Translations under genes and position numbers: made by a program | The notes under the pieces: model-generated | Databases searched by the model: none | What the model was told of the DNA's origin: nothing | The model's input: only the letters and a program-made list of their open reading frames with translations | Assembly: GCA_905236045.1 (NCBI GenBank) | Contig: CAJOOG010000036.1 | Location: forward strand, 1 to 47,406 | DNA from: an uncultured Denitrobacterium sp. | GTDB taxonomy: Bacteria > Actinomycetota > Coriobacteriia > Coriobacteriales > Eggerthellaceae | Direction: 5' to 3' | DNA: 47,406 nt | Part shown: positions 41,796 through 47,406 of the stretch, piece by piece | How positions within the stretch are numbered: position 1 is the first letter of the stretch | Layout: every line of letters starts with the position of its first letter

Positions 41796-42294
41796 GGGAA
41801 TGGAGGAAGCCCTCGCTGCCATTCCCGGAGTGAATCTCGACGAACTGCGCAAGGCGCAGCGTGCCGCCCAAGTGCGTCAGATGTGGACCTCGCTCGTGGA
41901 GCCATTCATTCTCGAACATACTAACGGCGTCTACATCTTCACCGACGAGAAAAAGCGACAGCGTGTTATGCATGTTTACGTAGACGACAGTTTGGTTGCT
42001 TCTGAGTTGAATAATCGCCGCGAGCTCCTGAAGCTGAATTACCTCGAGGAATTTAACGAGGTAATAGAAGACTTCCAAATTCATATATCGCGCGGTCGTT
42101 ACAAGCACATGCACCCCTTCGAAAGAGAAGAAGGCCCCCTCCATAAGCCCATACCTCTCGATGAGGAGGAGATGAAGGAAATAGACGATATCTGTAGGGA
42201 TATTCCCGACGAAAAGCTGAGAGAGAGTTTTAAGAGGGCGATGATTTGCGATTTAGAGTGGAAAAAGGGTTCAAAGGGTAGTGACACTCCATAA
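41779..42294 (+). CDS. dciA: DciA-like (DUF721) replication protein
   Basis: A 171-residue protein with the DUF721/DciA core at ~25-115: a Trp-containing helix (VRQMWTSLVEPFILEHTNGV), then a two-stranded segment (VMHVYVDDSLVASELNNRREL) and a helix ending EDFQIHISR. The C-terminal ~60 residues are charged. DciA proteins help load the DnaB helicase in bacteria lacking DnaC/DnaI; this gene between recF and gyrB is the usual actinobacterial position. The start ATG 41779 has AAAAGGAGGG upstream and overlaps the recF end by 17 nt. Confidence 0.8.
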   Translation: MPRLNEGMEEALAAIPGVNLDELRKAQRAAQVRQMWTSLVEPFILEHTNGVYIFTDEKKRQRVMHVYVDDSLVASELNNRRELLKLNYLEEFNEVIEDFQIHISRGRYKHMHPFEREEGPLHKPIPLDEEEMKEIDDICRDIPDEKLRESFKRAMICDLEWKKGSKGSDTP

Positions 42295-42359
42295 GAACCC
42301 AAAAAGGGGGCTTAGAGGTGCTCTCAATCCCTCATTTCATGCATAATCGAAGAAATCTG

Positions 42360-44402
<2,043 letters not shown>

Positions 44403-44448
44403 TTTGCTCGACAGCTAATCGCATTCCAAACGAAAAAGGAGAATAACG

Positions 44449-47043
44449 GTGGCAGACGAACCCAAAGACACCGAAGAGAACAACGAAGACATTCCAGAAA
44501 CCACCCCGGATACGCAGACTGCGGAGGAAGACACCCGTACTCCCGAGGAAATAGCGAAGGCGAGTCAGGTCCTTCCGGCGGATATGGCCGGGCAGATGCG
44601 TCAGTCCTTCATCGAGTATTCGATGAGCGTTATCGTCGCACGTGCTTTACCGGATGTGCGCGACGGATTGAAGCCGGTGCATCGTCGCATCCTCTATGCG
44701 ATGAACGAAAGCGGCATCCTGCCCAACAGACCCCATGCCAAGTCGGCCCGTACTGTCGGTGATGTTATCGGTAAGTATCACCCGCACGGAGATGTTGCCG
44801 TCTACGATACCATGGTGCGCCTTGCGCAGCCTTTCAGCATGTCGGTACCGCTGGTGGATGGTCATGGCAACTTCGGCAGCATCGACGGCGACAGCGCTGC
44901 CGCCATGCGTTACACCGAGGCACGTCTGGCCCGTCCGGCCATGGAGCTTCTGCGCGACATGGACAAGGAAACGGTGGATTGGCAACCCAACTACGACGAG
45001 AGCCTGCGGGAGCCCAAGGTTCTTCCGTCGCGTTTTCCCAACCTTCTGGTGAATGGTAGTCAGGGCATCGCCGTGGGCATGGCGACCAATATTCCCCCGC
45101 ATAATCTGGGAGAGACCATCGATGCCACTTGTTTGATGCTCGATAACCCGGACTGCACGACCGAGGAGCTCATGAAGGTTATGCCGGGTCCCGATTTCCC
45201 GACCGGCGCCCTCATCATGGGGCGCAAGGGTATAGTCGATGCCTACGAAACCGGCCGCGGATCGTTGACGCTTCGCGCGAAGTGCGAAATCACCGAGAAG
45301 AAGAACGGCCGCAGCGTCATCACCGTCAAGGAAATTCCCTACGGCGTCAATCGCAACAAGTTACTCGAGAAGCTCGGCGAGCTTATCCGCGATAAGAAGC
45401 TGCCGGAGATCTCCAACGTACACGACGGCGCCGACCGCACCGGTATCGATATCATCATCGAGTTGAAGAAAGACGCCATCCCACAGGTCGTGCTGAACAA
45501 GCTCTACAAGCACACCAACCTGCAAACTGGCTTCGGCGTGAATATGCTCGCCCTCGTCGATGACGTTCCCCATACGCTTTCGCTCAAGGAAGTGCTGACC
45601 CATTACATCCAACATCAAATGGAAGTCATCGTCCGCCGTACGCGCTTCGATCTGCAGAAGGCGGAAGAGCGCGCACACATCGTCCGTGGCCTGCTCATCG
45701 CCCTCGATAATATCGACGAGGTTATTCACATCATTCGCTCGAGCCGAACCGACGCGGAAGCCAAGGAGCGCCTGACGACCACCTTCCCGCTCGATGAAAT
45801 CCAGGCGACTGCCATTCTGGATATGCGTTTGCGCCGTCTGACCGGACTCGAATACGACAAGCTGGCAGACGAACTGAAGGACCTCGAGGAGAAAATCGCC
45901 TACTACAAGCGCGTTCTGCAGGACGACAACCTGGTGAAGCAGATAATTAAGGAAGAGATGCAGGAGATCAAGAAGAAGTTCGGCACCAAGCGTCGCACTC
46001 AGATTACCGCATCCGCCGATACCGATATCGATATCGAGGACCTTATCGCCGACGAGGATATGGTGATAACGGTCACAAAAACCGGTTATATCAAGCGTCT
46101 GCCGCTGACCACCTACCGCCAGCAGAAACGCGGCGGCAAAGGCATGCAAGGGGTGAATCTGAAGGAAGACGATTTCGTCGAGCATCTTTTCGTGGCCAGC
46201 ACCCACGCCTACATGCTGTTCTTCAGCACAACGGGCAAGGTCTATCGCCTGAAGGTATACGAGATTCCCGAGGCGGGCCGTCATGCCCGCGGCACGGCGA
46301 TAGTGAATCTCCTCCAACTCGACAAGGCCGTCGGGGAGAATGTGGCCGCCATTATTGCGACGAAGGACTTCCCCGAGGAGGAGTTTCTCATGTTCGCCAC
46401 TTCGCACGGCATCGTGAAGAAGACTTCCATGGCCCTCTACGACCGCACCCGTCGCGATGGGCTGATCGCCATCAACCTCAAGGGAGGCGACGAGCTCATC
46501 GATGTGAAACGCGTGGCTCCCGGAGATCGCGTCATTATGGTTTCTAATGCCGGCAAAGCGATAGTCTGGGATGAATCGGAAGCCCGTGCGATGGGCCGCG
46601 ACACCACCGGTGTGCGGGGTATGACCGTAGGCGAAGACGAGTATGTGCTCGACATGAGCATCGCGAAGCCCGATCACGACGTGTTCGTGATAACCGAGAA
46701 GGGCTACGGCAAGCGCACGCCCATCAGCGAGTATCCTTCGCACCACCGCGGCGGTAAGGGCATCTACACCATCACGATGACGATAAAGAAGGGCCAGCTG
46801 GCAGCTGCCAAGATGGTGAACGAGGAGGAAGAGCTCATCATCATCAGCAAGGAAGGCGTTATCGTTCGCACTCCGGTGAAGGGCGTGAGCCAGCTGGGCC
46901 GCGCGACGCAGGGAGTCCGCGTGATGAACGTCGCCGGCAAGGACAAGGTCGTCGCCATCGGCATCGCCGAGGACAGCAAAGGTCGTCGGCACAAGAAAAT
47001 AGGCGCTGCGAAAGACGAGGCAGATGTAGACATCGAGGGCTAG
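44449..47043 (+). CDS. gyrA: DNA gyrase subunit A
   Basis: An 864-residue subunit with an acidic ~40-residue N-terminal extension before the conserved [21 protein letters not shown]. The catalytic Tyr is Tyr155 ([10 protein letters not shown]) and the C-terminal pinwheel has the GyrA-box [11 protein letters not shown]. The offset to E. coli numbering is 33 at both landmarks. The quinolone-determining segment reads [15 protein letters not shown], so the position of Ser83 is Val116 while Asp87 is kept. The start is a GTG at 44449, with AAAAGGAG 7 nt upstream, 46 nt after gyrB; the pair is an operon. Confidence 0.97.
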   Translation: MADEPKDTEENNEDIPETTPDTQTAEEDTRTPEEIAKASQVLPADMAGQMRQSFIEYSMSVIVARALPDVRDGLKPVHRRILYAMNESGILPNRPHAKSARTVGDVIGKYHPHGDVAVYDTMVRLAQPFSMSVPLVDGHGNFGSIDGDSAAAMRYTEARLARPAMELLRDMDKETVDWQPNYDESLREPKVLPSRFPNLLVNGSQGIAVGMATNIPPHNLGETIDATCLMLDNPDCTTEELMKVMPGPDFPTGALIMGRKGIVDAYETGRGSLTLRAKCEITEKKNGRSVITVKEIPYGVNRNKLLEKLGELIRDKKLPEISNVHDGADRTGIDIIIELKKDAIPQVVLNKLYKHTNLQTGFGVNMLALVDDVPHTLSLKEVLTHYIQHQMEVIVRRTRFDLQKAEERAHIVRGLLIALDNIDEVIHIIRSSRTDAEAKERLTTTFPLDEIQATAILDMRLRRLTGLEYDKLADELKDLEEKIAYYKRVLQDDNLVKQIIKEEMQEIKKKFGTKRRTQITASADTDIDIEDLIADEDMVITVTKTGYIKRLPLTTYRQQKRGGKGMQGVNLKEDDFVEHLFVASTHAYMLFFSTTGKVYRLKVYEIPEAGRHARGTAIVNLLQLDKAVGENVAAIIATKDFPEEEFLMFATSHGIVKKTSMALYDRTRRDGLIAINLKGGDELIDVKRVAPGDRVIMVSNAGKAIVWDESEARAMGRDTTGVRGMTVGEDEYVLDMSIAKPDHDVFVITEKGYGKRTPISEYPSHHRGGKGIYTITMTIKKGQLAAAKMVNEEEELIIISKEGVIVRTPVKGVSQLGRATQGVRVMNVAGKDKVVAIGIAEDSKGRRHKKIGAAKDEADVDIEG

Positions 47044-47050
47044 CAAGATG

Positions 47051-47078
47051 CGCGGCGGGGAATCGATTTCCTGCCGCG
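47051..47078 (+). terminator. Terminator after gyrA
   Basis: A 12-bp stem (left arm CGCGGCGGGGAA, right arm TTTCCTGCCGCG, two G-U pairs) with a TCGA loop, 7 nt after the gyrA stop codon, followed by TATACCTTTTCT. Confidence 0.75.
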
Positions 47079-47211
47079 TATACCTTTTCTCGTCTTATCT
47101 GCGCTCGCCTTAGGGACGATGGCTCTGGCGCCTGCCACGGCGTTTGCGAGTGGCACAGGATCCCGCGCCGACAAATTTAGGGTGAAGAATTCCTATCTCG
47201 TATTCGCGGGA
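47068..47211 (+). pseudogene. Possible remnant of a secreted-protein gene
   Basis: In the frame that follows the gyrA stop, the codons read PRIPFLVLSALALGTMALAP then ATAFASGTGS, a convincing signal peptide with an AxA-type cleavage site, and stop at 47209-47211. No usual start codon precedes the basic residue; the only ATG (47119) lies in the middle of the hydrophobic core. It looks like the decayed start of a secreted-protein gene. It could also be chance. Confidence 0.3.
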
Positions 47212-47406
47212 TAGGAGCGCCGCCAGCGCCGCGGCTGCGCCAAGCATCCGACGAGCCTTCAACACCGAAACCGAACTGCATGAACATGGCTATCGACGCC
47301 GTGCCACATCCCAGCACCAGCACGAAGAGGTATATATTGCACCTCCATACCCTGCATGTCTGCTGATGGCCACACCATCCGCTCACAGGGGGATGGACGT
47401 GCAGAA
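47079..47406. other. Tail of the window without a confident gene
   Basis: Besides the signal-peptide remnant, the minus strand has a 69-codon frame from a GTG at 47386 to 47177 with one hydrophobic stretch (IYLFVLVLGCGTASIAMF) but no ribosome site. It may be the start of a small membrane protein or random. Nothing else is supported. Confidence 0.3.

Noticed and set aside
45361-47046. 561-codon minus-strand frame opposite gyrA
   Set aside because: Antisense shadow of gyrA; composition typical of complementary coding DNA.

Overview
The window is a high-GC bacterial chromosome segment spanning the replication origin of an actinobacterium. The menaquinone (not ubiquinone) pathway, the order recF - DUF721/DciA - gyrB - gyrA, the high GC and the protein sequences point to class Coriobacteriia, probably an anaerobic gut or oral Eggerthellaceae-like species. 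That placement is inferred from gene content and protein resemblance; no 16S rRNA gene is present.

Layout. The origin lies in a low-GC, non-coding stretch of about 650 bp (37129-37779) between an ATPase/winged-helix gene and dnaA. To its right all confident genes are on the plus strand: dnaA, dnaN, recF, dciA, gyrB, gyrA. To its left most genes are on the minus strand: the rpmH-rnpA-yidD-yidC-jag cluster, then rsmG-parA-parB, ddl, a DnaQ-DinG helicase, a large membrane protein, a hybrid sensor kinase, a phosphatase, the menaquinone operon, an amino-acid antiporter with a dimethylargininase-like hydrolase, and pspA with a GIDE/BAM-domain protein. Plus-strand exceptions on the left are purL, one HAD hydrolase, tRNA-Gly(CCC), a tail-anchored orphan and rlmN. 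Three perfect 16-bp parS sites (17.9, 33.1 and 41.7 kb) straddle the origin, and the ParA/ParB that use them are encoded between them.

How the genes work together. The origin-proximal block is the replication initiation, clamp, repair and supercoiling set with chromosome partitioning. The rpmH block links ribosome and tRNA maturation to membrane-protein insertion. menF-menD-menH-menB-menE/C carries chorismate to 1,4-dihydroxy-2-naphthoyl-CoA, feeding menaquinone synthesis; the prenyl- and methyltransferase steps must be encoded elsewhere. purL is the FGAM synthase of purine synthesis.

Main unusual points: a single-chain MenE-MenC fusion; MenD with a disordered ~145-residue N-terminal extension; an M28-peptidase-like membrane protein whose metal ligands are mostly replaced and which carries a ~640-residue disordered insertion; a bacterial relative of the GIDE/MUL1 domain next to pspA; an RsbW-like ATPase fused to a winged helix beside oriC; a 14-codon leader ORF with its Shine-Dalgarno sequence in a hairpin loop ahead of a hybrid histidine kinase; a Val at the GyrA quinolone-resistance position equivalent to E. 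coli Ser83; and a probably leaderless rlmN mRNA.
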